Shown here: positions 8,310 through 16,312 of the stretch, piece by piece
Position numbering within the stretch: the first letter of the stretch is position 1
Layout: each line of letters begins with the position of its first letter
Assembly: GCF_000686845.1 (NCBI RefSeq)
Contig: NZ_JMLS01000004.1
Coordinates: 1 to 64,000, forward strand
Direction of reading: 5' to 3'
Origin: Paenibacillus sp. UNC451MF
GTDB lineage: Bacteria; Bacillota; Bacilli; Paenibacillales; NBRC-103111
DNA length: 64,000 nucleotides
Program-made: the position numbers and the translations under genes
The notes under the pieces: model-generated
The model's database searches: none
Seen by the model: the letters and a program-made list of their open reading frames with translations, nothing else
What the model was told of the DNA's origin: nothing

Positions 8310-9624
8310 GTTCCGAATTCTCTCCCTTATCCTCTGCCTGATCCATGGCGTATGCGGCCAACAAATAACCCAGCTTATCATATTCTTTATTGTTCACTCT
8401 TACCTGCAGCAGCATGTCGTTGCCGTCCACGTCATTCTCAAGCACTTCCCCAACACGGTAAACAAGTGAAATCACGTCGCCTTTTTCTGCCGGAATGCGG
8501 AACGTCTTGCACTCACCCATCAACCGTGACTCGATCAATTCCCCTATTCGCTGCAAATCGGCTTCACGGTAAGCGGATATTCGTAAAAACTCCCCTTCTG
8601 TCGTAAGCATTTCCACCTGCTCCGGTGTGCACAAATCTACCTTGTTAAACAAAGTGATTTGTTCCTTCCCGTGAGCTCCCAGCTCCTGAAGCACTTGCTC
8701 AACAACCTTCATTTGCGTAGCCATCATTTCCGCTGAACCATCCACAACATGAAGGATCAAATCGGCTTCACAAGCCTCTTCCAATGTGGCACGGAAGGCT
8801 GCAACCAGATCATGCGGCAGATTTTGAATAAATCCAACCGTATCCGTCAATACAATTTCTTTTCCACTTGGCAGCTCCAATGTACGTGAAGTCGGGTCAA
8901 GTGTGGCGAACAACTGATTCTCCACGTAAACATCAGCTTGAGTCAGCTGCTTCAGCAGCGTAGATTTACCGGCATTAGTATAACCTACAAGCGCCACTTG
9001 GAAAACACCTGTCTTCTTGCGTCGCTCTCTATGTAACGTACGGTGCCTAACGACCTCCTGCAGCTGCTGCTTCAGCTCGTTGATACGATCACGGATATGA
9101 CGGCGATCCGTCTCCAGCTTCGTTTCCCCTGGACCTCTCGTACCGATACCACCGCCAAGACGAGAAAGATTACTTCCTTGGCCCGCAAGTCGTGGCAGTA
9201 AGTAGCTTAGCTGTGCAAGCTCCACTTGGATAATCCCTTCACGAGTCTTCGCTCTTCCGGCGAAAATATCCAAAATGAGCTGTGTACGGTCAATAATTTT
9301 GACATCCAGAAATTGTTCCAGATTGCGAACCTGCGCACCGGACAGCTCCTGGTCGAAGATTGCCGTATTAGCATTGTGTTCTTCCAATAGCTGCTTCAGC
9401 TCTTCTGCTTTCCCTTTTCCAACAAACCATTTGTTATCTACGGATTCTTTATTTTGTGTTAACGTGTCCAGAACCACTACTCCTGCAGTCTCAGCCAGAC
9501 TAACTAATTCGGATAAAGAATATTCAGGATAATAAGCCTCCTGCCTCTTCAGCTGCGGAGTGACTAGACTGACCAGCACGGCCCGTTCCTGTTCATGCTC
9601 GATTTTGTGTGTCGTTGGTTTCAT
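8302..9624 (-). CDS. hflX: HflX, ribosome-associated GTPase
   Basis: This 440-residue protein has the N-terminal HflX domain with a glycine-rich linker (LSRLGGGIGTRGPGETKLET) and a TRAFAC GTPase domain. Its G1 is GYTNAGKST, G3 is DTVGFIQNLP and G4 is NKVD. Family members rescue or split stalled and heat-damaged 70S ribosomes. It overlaps spoVK by 4 bases upstream and ynbB by 8 bases downstream, so the three genes form a tight unit, the order also found in Bacillus. The ribosome binding site AAAGGAG is rather far (about 14 bases) from this ATG. Confidence 0.95.
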   Translation of the reverse strand: MKPTTHKIEHEQERAVLVSLVTPQLKRQEAYYPEYSLSELVSLAETAGVVVLDTLTQNKESVDNKWFVGKGKAEELKQLLEEHNANTAIFDQELSGAQVRNLEQFLDVKIIDRTQLILDIFAGRAKTREGIIQVELAQLSYLLPRLAGQGSNLSRLGGGIGTRGPGETKLETDRRHIRDRINELKQQLQEVVRHRTLHRERRKKTGVFQVALVGYTNAGKSTLLKQLTQADVYVENQLFATLDPTSRTLELPSGKEIVLTDTVGFIQNLPHDLVAAFRATLEEACEADLILHVVDGSAEMMATQMKVVEQVLQELGAHGKEQITLFNKVDLCTPEQVEMLTTEGEFLRISAYREADLQRIGELIESRLMGECKTFRIPAEKGDVISLVYRVGEVLENDVDGNDMLLQVRVNNKEYDKLGYLLAAYAMDQAEDKGENSEHV

Positions 9625-10619
9625 AAATATTTATAATTCTCCTTTGCAGGTTTTCGCTCCAGCTTAACATCTTCAGGTCGAATCGTCATCAGATCCTGCT
9701 TGCTTGGCTGCTGAGTATGCTGATTCAGCAACCGCACCGCGTGGTTGCGCATCGCTTTTTCAATCATATTTCGCACATATCGTGCATTACTAAAGGCAAC
9801 CTCGCTATCGATCAGCTGCTTTTCGCTTACGATTTGCTGGCGTATTTTCATTTCGGTCTGGGGGATCAGCGCATATTCGCGTTCTTTTACCATCATTTCC
9901 GCGATTTGCATCAATTGATCGACTGTGTAATCAGGAAAATCCAGCTGGATAGGAAAACGAGAAGGGAGTCCCGGATTGGTTTGCAGAAACTGTTCCATCT
10001 CTACCGAATAGCCAGCCAAAATAAGAATAAACTGGTTTTTGTGATCCTCCATCGCTTTGACAAGCGTATCAATAGCTTCCTTGCCAAAATCTTTTTCTCC
10101 ACCACGGGCCAAGCTGTATGCCTCATCGATAAATAGCACTCCGCCCAGCGCCTTTTTCACTAGTTCTCTTGTCTTTAATGCCGTATGCCCTATGTATTCG
10201 CCTACGAGATCGGCGCGTTCTACTTCAATGAGATGCCCTTTGTTAAGCACCCCCATCGTTTGCAGCAGCTTGGCGATAATTCGTGCCACCGTCGTCTTTC
10301 CTGTACCTGGATTCCCTTTGAAAACCATATGATACACTTGGTTATTAGCCATTAGCCCAACTTCAGCCCGAAACCCGCCTATTCGCAGCAGGGCATAAAT
10401 CTCGAAAACGAGCTCCTTTACGTTGTCCAAACCGACCATCCGATCGAGCTCCTTCATGATTTCACCGAATTGTCCTTGTTGAGACAGCGGTTTGCCATGA
10501 AAATGAGGCTCTGCCTCGGCGTTCATACTTATTGGTTCAGGATTACGCAATACCACATTGATTTGATGGGCATTCTTCGTAATCTGAATCTGATCCGTCG
10601 GTACGACACGTCCACTCAT
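9621..10619 (-). CDS. spoVK: SpoVK, stage V sporulation AAA+ ATPase
   Basis: A 332-residue AAA+ protein of the CbxX/CfqX type. Walker A is GNPGTGKTT, Walker B is VLFIDEAYSL, and the arginine finger region is around GLPSRF. A short N-terminal arm ends in MKELDRMVGLDNVKE. SpoVK is required for spore maturation in the mother cell. The ATG at 10619 is preferred to the GTG at 10628 because GAGGTG precedes it at a normal distance. The sequence upstream contains a sigma-E-like promoter (10648-10677) very similar to that before cotE. Confidence 0.93.
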   Translation of the reverse strand: MSGRVVPTDQIQITKNAHQINVVLRNPEPISMNAEAEPHFHGKPLSQQGQFGEIMKELDRMVGLDNVKELVFEIYALLRIGGFRAEVGLMANNQVYHMVFKGNPGTGKTTVARIIAKLLQTMGVLNKGHLIEVERADLVGEYIGHTALKTRELVKKALGGVLFIDEAYSLARGGEKDFGKEAIDTLVKAMEDHKNQFILILAGYSVEMEQFLQTNPGLPSRFPIQLDFPDYTVDQLMQIAEMMVKEREYALIPQTEMKIRQQIVSEKQLIDSEVAFSNARYVRNMIEKAMRNHAVRLLNQHTQQPSKQDLMTIRPEDVKLERKPAKENYKYL

Positions 10620-10647
10620 GCGTATCACCTCTTTACTTGGTGTTAGC

Positions 10648-10677
10648 AGTATACGCGGGAGCCCAGTTGAATGTGAC
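10648..10677 (-). promoter_or_regulatory. Possible sigma-E-type sporulation promoter of spoVK
   Basis: The minus strand reads GTCACATT (10677-10670), 14 bases, CGTATACT (10655-10648). Sigma-E promoters have a -10 near CATACAAT and about 14 bases of spacer. The same -35 core (GTCAC) and the same spacing occur in front of cotE. The -10 match is imperfect. Confidence 0.45.
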
Positions 10678-10874
10678 CATTTTCTTTTCTTATTGTAAGG
10701 CTATTTTACAAAAATTCAAAATCTGATCGTCAGGAAATGTTTATTTAAATATATTAATCCCATTCATCTCGTTTCAAAACCTCCGTAGGTCTTAATGTCT
10801 TACTCTTTCTAAGTATAGTCGAATGGGGAGAAATTATTGAGGTAGAATTTGATTACATTTAATTAATCGCCTTA

Positions 10875-11489
10875 TCAGCTCTGTAATTCACTCCAAATCC
10901 GCTCCATATCCTGATAAAGACCTTTAAAAAAAGTGATCCGGTAAACATCCGGGTTGGACAGCCGCTTCCAATGCTCGAAACCAATCCGTTCATCATAATG
11001 TTTCAATAACAGAGATATGATATTTCCGTGTGCGGCAACCAAATAGGAACCATGTCTCAGCTTCAGCAGTTCCGTTATTACCGTTACGATACGACCCGTT
11101 GCTTGCCTGCTGGACTCCCCTCCGGGATAACATATATCGGGCTCGTCAAACGTCCTTTTCAGACATTGCAGCCAATCAGCCCTGTCTTCTCCGCTTAAAA
11201 CACGCTCGGCTAGCCCCTCATCCGTATAAATGGTTTTATTCATTTTTTCTGCATAAGGTTTAAGGGTTTGAACCGCCCTGATATATGGACTTGATACGAT
11301 ATAATCTATAGAGTAATCGGATAACCACGAGGATAAACGCTGGGCTTGATAACATCCTTCTGCAGTTAATGGCGCTTCTGCTGACTGTCCCTCCGCCTTG
11401 CAATGACGAACGATGTAAAGTGTCTGCAAACCCTCGTGCTGATCTACTTGTTGAAAATCGGCGAAAGTATGAAGTCCCTCCAAAAACAT
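10875..11489 (-). CDS. Histidine phosphatase family protein (phosphoglycerate mutase-like)
   Basis: A 204-residue protein with the RHG-type motif altered to RHC (LYIVRHCKAEG) holding the catalytic histidine, then the SSPYIRAVQTLKPYAE block and the second histidine in YLVAAHGNIIS. Such enzymes remove phosphate from small molecules or proteins through a phosphohistidine. The substrate is unknown. A HAD phosphatase gene ends 20 bases upstream on the same strand, so the two are probably cotranscribed. Confidence 0.82.
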   Translation of the reverse strand: MFLEGLHTFADFQQVDQHEGLQTLYIVRHCKAEGQSAEAPLTAEGCYQAQRLSSWLSDYSIDYIVSSPYIRAVQTLKPYAEKMNKTIYTDEGLAERVLSGEDRADWLQCLKRTFDEPDICYPGGESSRQATGRIVTVITELLKLRHGSYLVAAHGNIISLLLKHYDERIGFEHWKRLSNPDVYRITFFKGLYQDMERIWSELQS

Positions 11490-11508
11490 TAGACTCCCTC
11501 CTTATGAA

Positions 11509-12186
11509 TCATCGGTCGTTCGAGGATCGGCTGAGAATAGTGGAGATAACTTCCTCCAACGGCATTTCAGCCATGGAATTCAGTCGCAAATCGTGTTCAC
11601 CAAAGGACAAAGTCTTCGTTATAAGGTTCGGTACAATCACACAGTGCATCCCTGCTCTTTTGGCGGCAAGCGCACCGTTAGGCGAGTCTTCAAATGCAAC
11701 GGCTTCGTGCGGTTGTACCCCAAGGTCTTCCAGCGCGAGTAAGTATAAAGCGGGGTCCGGCTTAGCTTTGACTACATCGTCTCTCGTTCTTATGCAATGA
11801 AATGCATTCAACAGCTCGTGCTTCTTCAAATAACCGGTAACCCATTGACGTGTGGAGCTTGAAGCAAGCCCTATCGGTAACCCCATTTCTTTACCTCGCT
11901 CCAAATAATTTAACACGCCGGGACGCGGCAGTTCTTGGTGCATGCGCTCTGAAAAATGTTCCCTTCTCCGTAGTCGAGCCGAGTCCACATCAAAAGGCTT
12001 ACCAATACATTGCTCCAAATAGGAATAAGGTTCAAAAGATGAACCATCTGTACCAATGCAGCGCCCCCAAATGTCCAGAGACAGCTCCGCCCCATGCTCC
12101 TCGAACATCTTCTGAAAAGATTCAAATTCAGGTGTCTCTGTATCTATTATCAACCCGTCAAAATCAAATACGATAGCTTTAATCAT
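11509..12186 (-). CDS. HAD-family phosphatase / beta-phosphoglucomutase-like
   Basis: A 225-residue HAD-IA protein. Motif I is FDFDGLIIDTE, motif II is GLASSSTRQWV, motif III is the lysine in KAKPDPALYL, and motif IV is EDSPNGALAAKRAG. The glutamate in IDTETPE and the small cap fit the beta-phosphoglucomutase/phosphatase branch, as in Bacillus YhcW. Substrate is unknown. It precedes the histidine phosphatase gene and is divergent from the GNAT gene at 12414. Confidence 0.85.
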   Translation of the reverse strand: MIKAIVFDFDGLIIDTETPEFESFQKMFEEHGAELSLDIWGRCIGTDGSSFEPYSYLEQCIGKPFDVDSARLRRREHFSERMHQELPRPGVLNYLERGKEMGLPIGLASSSTRQWVTGYLKKHELLNAFHCIRTRDDVVKAKPDPALYLLALEDLGVQPHEAVAFEDSPNGALAAKRAGMHCVIVPNLITKTLSFGEHDLRLNSMAEMPLEEVISTILSRSSNDR

Positions 12187-12413
12187 CGTTGAACACCTCT
12201 GATATATAATTAATATGATTAAATATTAACCTCATGTACAAATGTAGCATATCAAGTGTCACATTCCATATTATACCATGTACGATGACTGGTTGAGGAA
12301 AAATTTTCTATTGCTAACTCCCATCATAAGGTTGACGAACTAACAATTACTAATGTATATTTATACATATTTTTGTATTTATATAAATTGAATGGACTGG
12401 AGGGTGCTGTTAT

Positions 12414-13217
12414 TTGAATGATGAATTGAAAATAGGTGAACGTCGTCACTTAATTAAACTACTAGAGCAATTATCCTTCAACACTTGGCCGGCTGCTATA
12501 TGCCATCCTTACGGTGACTGGAAAGTACGTATTTCGGATGGAACGACCAAAAGAGCTAACAGCGTGTGGACTTCATCCGACGGTTTCATTCCTGAATGCT
12601 CTACCTGGATGAATGATGTCGGCTCCTTTTACAAGAACACTGGACTGCCGCTTATATTTCAGCTTAACGAAATTTCACCAATGGGCTTGGACTCAGAGCT
12701 GGAGGAACAAGGGTTCTCAAAAGAAGCTGCCAGTACAGTCTTTATTGCGAATACGTCGCAAGTTATTGAAAGCACCCGAAATGACTTACACGATCATTCT
12801 CTTACCTTTACTGTTCAAGAGCAGCATGACGATATATGGCTCTCAAACTTTATGGAAGCGGAAGGGTTTGATTCCAAAACCTTGTCTTTCTATGACCGAA
12901 TTTTTACGGCTATCGAGCCCACCAAAGGTTTCGTGAGCCTATACATGAACAATCGCTGCGTTGCCCTTGGCACATCCATAGTGGAAAAGGATTGGGCCGG
13001 AATCATCAATGTCGTTGTCCATCCGTCACTTCGAAGACAAGGAATGGGGAGAAGCCTTATTCATCAACTAGCCTGCTGGAGCGCTCATAAAAGAGCAAGC
13101 TCGATGTATTTACAAGTCGTAGACGGCAATACTCCCGCTACTAATCTATATCGCAGTTCAGGTTTCAGCCCATTCTATAAATATCATTATCGTGTAGAAC
13201 CAACACAGGACAAGTAA
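12414..13217 (+). CDS. GNAT-family N-acetyltransferase, two-domain
   Basis: A protein of 267 residues. The C-terminal half holds the acetyl-CoA fold (INVVVHPSLRRQGMGRSLIH with the R/Q-x-x-G-x-G/A loop, and NLYRSSGFSPFY). The N-terminal half is a degenerate GNAT-like domain, as in FR47-like proteins. The substrate amine is unknown. The start is TTG, chosen because GGAGGG lies 9 bases upstream; an ATG 4 bases later is out of frame. The 228 bases before it form a divergent AT-rich promoter region shared with the HAD gene. Confidence 0.82.
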   Translation: MNDELKIGERRHLIKLLEQLSFNTWPAAICHPYGDWKVRISDGTTKRANSVWTSSDGFIPECSTWMNDVGSFYKNTGLPLIFQLNEISPMGLDSELEEQGFSKEAASTVFIANTSQVIESTRNDLHDHSLTFTVQEQHDDIWLSNFMEAEGFDSKTLSFYDRIFTAIEPTKGFVSLYMNNRCVALGTSIVEKDWAGIINVVVHPSLRRQGMGRSLIHQLACWSAHKRASSMYLQVVDGNTPATNLYRSSGFSPFYKYHYRVEPTQDK

Positions 13218-13224
13218 AAAACAG

Positions 13225-13929
13225 CTAATGAATAAAGCCGATGATCCTCGCTTTGAGTGCAGAGGTATCCATCGGCTTCGATTCAATTCCAAGGTTGAGT
13301 AGCACTTTATCCAATTCCCACTTAGTCCATGCTAAGATCTCTCGACTTTTGTGCCAAGACATCATAAGAACTGCACTGTCCATCGGAGAAGCTATCAATT
13401 GATCGTATTCTAGAAACTTTGCGATATCCATCGCTCTGACGGCATGGTACCTGTGGGTAATGATGACTGCAGAATGCCATCCGTACTGCTTGAACAGTCT
13501 TTGACTGTATAATAAATTTTCATAAGTGCTGGTAGACTGCTTTTCCATAACTATTGCAGAATTAGGGATGCCTTGCTCAAGCAAATAATTCCTCATTCCT
13601 TCAGCTTCAGTAAGCTTGGAATACACTGAGTCCAATCCGCCTGAGACCAAAATCTGTTGAATTTGTCCTGTCCGATAAAGCTCTACTGCCCTATTCAATC
13701 TTTCTTTCAAAGCAGGACTGGGTATATTTTGCCATAATGCAGCTCCAAGAACAATACCGACATCTCCTCGAGCTTGAGGATTATCCGGGAAGGATTCCAT
13801 CCTCCACAGCAAATATACGGTCCATATCAAGCACAGTATGACTAAGACCAGTGCAAGTCTAACTACACGGCTTAACCAGCTCATTAGTCGGGTAAATAAA
13901 CTCCGCTTCTTGTTAACCTTAGACTGCAT
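13225..13929 (-). CDS. YdcF/SanA family membrane protein (DUF218)
   Basis: A 234-residue protein with one N-terminal membrane segment (VVRLALVLVILCLIWTVYLLW). A DUF218 domain follows, with GIVLGAALW, PSPALKERLNRAVELYRTGQ, ILVSGG and TYENLLYSQRLF. Members are implicated in cell envelope integrity (SanA in vancomycin sensitivity), but the reaction is unknown. Its ATG starts one base after the stop of the VOC gene, so it is the last gene of a three-gene unit with the VOC protein and the ADP-ribosylglycohydrolase. Confidence 0.82.
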   Translation of the reverse strand: MQSKVNKKRSLFTRLMSWLSRVVRLALVLVILCLIWTVYLLWRMESFPDNPQARGDVGIVLGAALWQNIPSPALKERLNRAVELYRTGQIQQILVSGGLDSVYSKLTEAEGMRNYLLEQGIPNSAIVMEKQSTSTYENLLYSQRLFKQYGWHSAVIITHRYHAVRAMDIAKFLEYDQLIASPMDSAVLMMSWHKSREILAWTKWELDKVLLNLGIESKPMDTSALKARIIGFIH

Positions 13930-13930
13930 A

Positions 13931-14338
13931 CTATTTCCACACCTTCATCCTATCTTCCAATGTACCTGTGAAGAGCTCAAGCTCGATCCCATCGGGATCA
14001 AGAAAATTGACACTCCATCCCCCGCCACGATGTATGGGCCCTCTAACCAGAGGGATGCCTGCTGTCTGCAGCTGCTTAACAGCATCAGAAAAATCGTCCT
14101 CCGATATGGAAAAGGCCATGTGATCCATACCACCCATTTCATCAGAAGCTGATAGTCTACCATGCTCATCAGAAGGTCGCTCAAGCAAGCAAATCCATGC
14201 ACAGCCCCATTCCAAATACACGTCGGTTGCCCCGCGATGGACAAGCTTCATTCCAAGAATATCGATATAAAACGGAAGAGACCGCTCCAGTTTAGCGACT
14301 TTTAATGTAATATGATTGAAGCCGGTAACAGGGATCAT
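13931..14338 (-). CDS. VOC-family protein (glyoxalase / fosfomycin-resistance-like fold)
   Basis: A 135-residue protein with paired beta-alpha-beta-beta-beta units. It opens VTGFNHITLKVAKLERSLPF and has metal-ligand positions at His9, at MDHMAF in the middle and at the glutamate in DPDGIELELF. This fits metal-dependent glyoxalase-fold enzymes including FosA/FosB-like thiol transferases, but the specific function is not clear. The ATG at 14338 overlaps the stop of the upstream ADP-ribosylglycohydrolase gene by 4 bases (ATGA), which removes the longer upstream frame from consideration. Confidence 0.8.
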   Translation of the reverse strand: MIPVTGFNHITLKVAKLERSLPFYIDILGMKLVHRGATDVYLEWGCAWICLLERPSDEHGRLSASDEMGGMDHMAFSISEDDFSDAVKQLQTAGIPLVRGPIHRGGGWSVNFLDPDGIELELFTGTLEDRMKVWK

Positions 14339-15300
14339 GAGACATTGCCTCTGCTGCTGCCCAGCTCCTCGGAAGCTTGCATTAGTCCAGATGCCATTTG
14401 TTCTATATAGGATTTCATCGTGAGCTTGCTCAACCAATGCGAAGGGATCCGATTAACACCGTAGTAAGCACCAGCCAGCTGACCATAAATGGCTCCTGTC
14501 GTGTCCGCATCGTCCCCCAAGTTAACAGCCATTAAACAACCTTCCTCAAAGCTTGTGCTATGATAGAACGCCCACAAAGCTGCTTCAAGAGAATCTACGA
14601 CGTAACCCGTGCCTTTAATATCCGGAGGCTGTTTTGTTTTATAAGATCCAGCGGCAACTTGCTCGATTTCCGGTACCAATGTGCGCTGCTCCCAGTACCC
14701 CTCAATGGGTGAAAAATGGTCGGAAAGGAGTTCATTTTTCTCCTTTCCTTGAAGTGCCCCCACAATTAATCCTCCATAATAACGGCATGCATCCACAGAC
14801 AGCACATTTCCATGAGTCGTAAGGGAGCTGTCTCCAGAGCGATAAATTGCTTCACCCGGATGCTCGGCGAAATACATGGGGACCGGGGCTAGCCTCATCA
14901 GTGCTCCATTGCCTGCGGCCATCCTTTTAATGGATCCGCTAAAAGGCTCCAACGTTTGCTCAAACCGTTCCAATGCCGCTCGAACCGTATTGCCGATATC
15001 AAAGCAAGTTCCATTAGAACTCATGTACCCTTCGCGATACCACCGGACATAGCGCTGTATTTGATCTAGCGGATGAAACATTCGGCAATGAAGCAAGCTT
15101 TCCGCCAAGCATAGTGCCATGGATGTATCGTCGGTCCATTGCCCAGCCTCTAACTGAAATGGTCCTCCGCCAATCAAATCCCGTATCGGTTCAAAGCTTC
15201 CGGGCGCCCGAAATTCAAGTGTCGTACCCAGTGCGTCTCCTACTGCTAAGCCTAATAAGCATCCTTGATACCTTTCCGATTTAGGAACTAGTATGGTCAC
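14335..15300 (-). CDS. ADP-ribosylglycohydrolase family protein
   Basis: A 321-residue protein with DraG-type metal motifs: GLAVGDALGTTLEF near the N-terminus, TDDTSMALCLAE, and VNLGDDADTTGAIYGQLAGA near the C-terminus. Members hydrolyse ADP-ribose linkages on proteins, nucleic acids or small molecules using two magnesium ions. The GTG at 15300 is preferred since AAGGGAGA sits 8 bases before it, while the ATG at 15327 has no such site. It heads a coupled unit with the VOC gene and the YdcF/SanA gene. No ADP-ribosyltransferase is visible nearby. Confidence 0.88.
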   Translation of the reverse strand: MTILVPKSERYQGCLLGLAVGDALGTTLEFRAPGSFEPIRDLIGGGPFQLEAGQWTDDTSMALCLAESLLHCRMFHPLDQIQRYVRWYREGYMSSNGTCFDIGNTVRAALERFEQTLEPFSGSIKRMAAGNGALMRLAPVPMYFAEHPGEAIYRSGDSSLTTHGNVLSVDACRYYGGLIVGALQGKEKNELLSDHFSPIEGYWEQRTLVPEIEQVAAGSYKTKQPPDIKGTGYVVDSLEAALWAFYHSTSFEEGCLMAVNLGDDADTTGAIYGQLAGAYYGVNRIPSHWLSKLTMKSYIEQMASGLMQASEELGSSRGNVS

Positions 15301-15370
15301 TTGAGTTCTCTCCCTTCGCTCCCTCATATAAACAACGCGAATTATTATGCTCTATGATTAGAGTAGAAGC

Positions 15371-15398
15371 AAAACAGCGCGGAATTCCTTCCACGCTG
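15371..15398 (-). terminator. Intrinsic terminator after the cyclophilin gene
   Basis: On the minus strand the stem CAGCGTGGAA / TTCCGCGCTG (one G-U pair) is followed by TTTT. It lies 46 bases past the cyclophilin stop. Confidence 0.75.
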
Positions 15399-15443
15399 CC
15401 GATACTACATCTTATGTGAATGCTTCTAGATTGTATTCTTTTA

Positions 15444-16148
15444 TTATTTTTCTGCGATCGTCACAGATTGAATTGTTACTTTTTCCTTCGGTTTACTTAC
15501 TTCTCTTCCGTTAGATTCAACTGGTGTGGCCGCAATTTTTTGCACTACATCCATTCCCTCGGATACTTTACCAAAAATCGTATAGTTCGGGGTATTGTTC
15601 AAGCCTTTGCTGTCTTCACCTGTGCAAATGAAAAATTGACTTCCGTTCGTATTTGGACCTGCATTAGCCATAGCTACAATCCCCGGCTCGTACTTATAGG
15701 TCTTTTTCAGCTCGTCCTCAAACTTGTAACCAGGACCGCCCGCTCCAGTACCTTCAGGATCCCCTGTCTGTACCATAAAGGACTGAATGATACGGTGGAA
15801 CGTGACATCATTATAAAAGCCCTCTTTGGACAAGAAAACGAAGTTATTGACGGTTTTAGGAGCATCTTTAGCAAATAAGTCAATTTTGAAAGTGCCTTTA
15901 GATGTCGTAACAGTAGCTTGATACGTCTTGTTCTGATCAATCTTCATTTCTGGCGGTGATGCCCAGCTTTTCTTAGTTTGTGGCTGCGGTGTTGCTTGAC
16001 TTGCTGGCGGTTGGCTCGCCGAAGGCTGGCTTCCGTTCGTCTTACCTTGATCCGCTGCTGGCTTCGTACCACATGCCGATAGCAATAGTGTACATACTAC
16101 GGCAACGGAAGCCCATTTTGAAATCTTAGCTGCTAGTGATGCTTTCAT
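15444..16148 (-). CDS. Peptidyl-prolyl cis-trans isomerase, cyclophilin-type lipoprotein
   Basis: A 234-residue exported lipoprotein. The N-terminal signal ends in a lipobox (LLLSACG), then comes a Ser/Gln/Pro-rich linker to about residue 65. The cyclophilin domain follows, with FHRIIQSFMVQTGDPEGTG, GPNTNGSQFFIC and NTPNYTIFGKV. The arginine and the QFFI block are the catalytic core. It should catalyse proline isomerisation during folding of secreted proteins at the outer face of the membrane. It is transcribed alone, between two terminators. Confidence 0.93.
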   Translation of the reverse strand: MKASLAAKISKWASVAVVCTLLLSACGTKPAADQGKTNGSQPSASQPPASQATPQPQTKKSWASPPEMKIDQNKTYQATVTTSKGTFKIDLFAKDAPKTVNNFVFLSKEGFYNDVTFHRIIQSFMVQTGDPEGTGAGGPGYKFEDELKKTYKYEPGIVAMANAGPNTNGSQFFICTGEDSKGLNNTPNYTIFGKVSEGMDVVQKIAATPVESNGREVSKPKEKVTIQSVTIAEK

Positions 16149-16226
16149 GATCCATCATTCAACTCCATACCTGTAATTTATGGACAAGTCCATATTCACT
16201 ATTATACTACGAATGGCCAAATATTA

Positions 16227-16257
16227 ACAAAACCTCCAAGATGGACTCTTGGAGGTT
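16227..16257 (-). terminator. Intrinsic terminator after the PBP1A gene
   Basis: A perfect 11-base-pair stem (AACCTCCAAGA / TCTTGGAGGTT) with a 5-base loop. On the minus strand the stem is followed by TTTTGTT. It lies 56 bases past the PBP stop. Confidence 0.88.
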
Positions 16258-16312
16258 CCTGTATGGAGCAGCCGCATCGTGCGGCTCGCTTATTCATGCT
16301 TGGCACGCACGG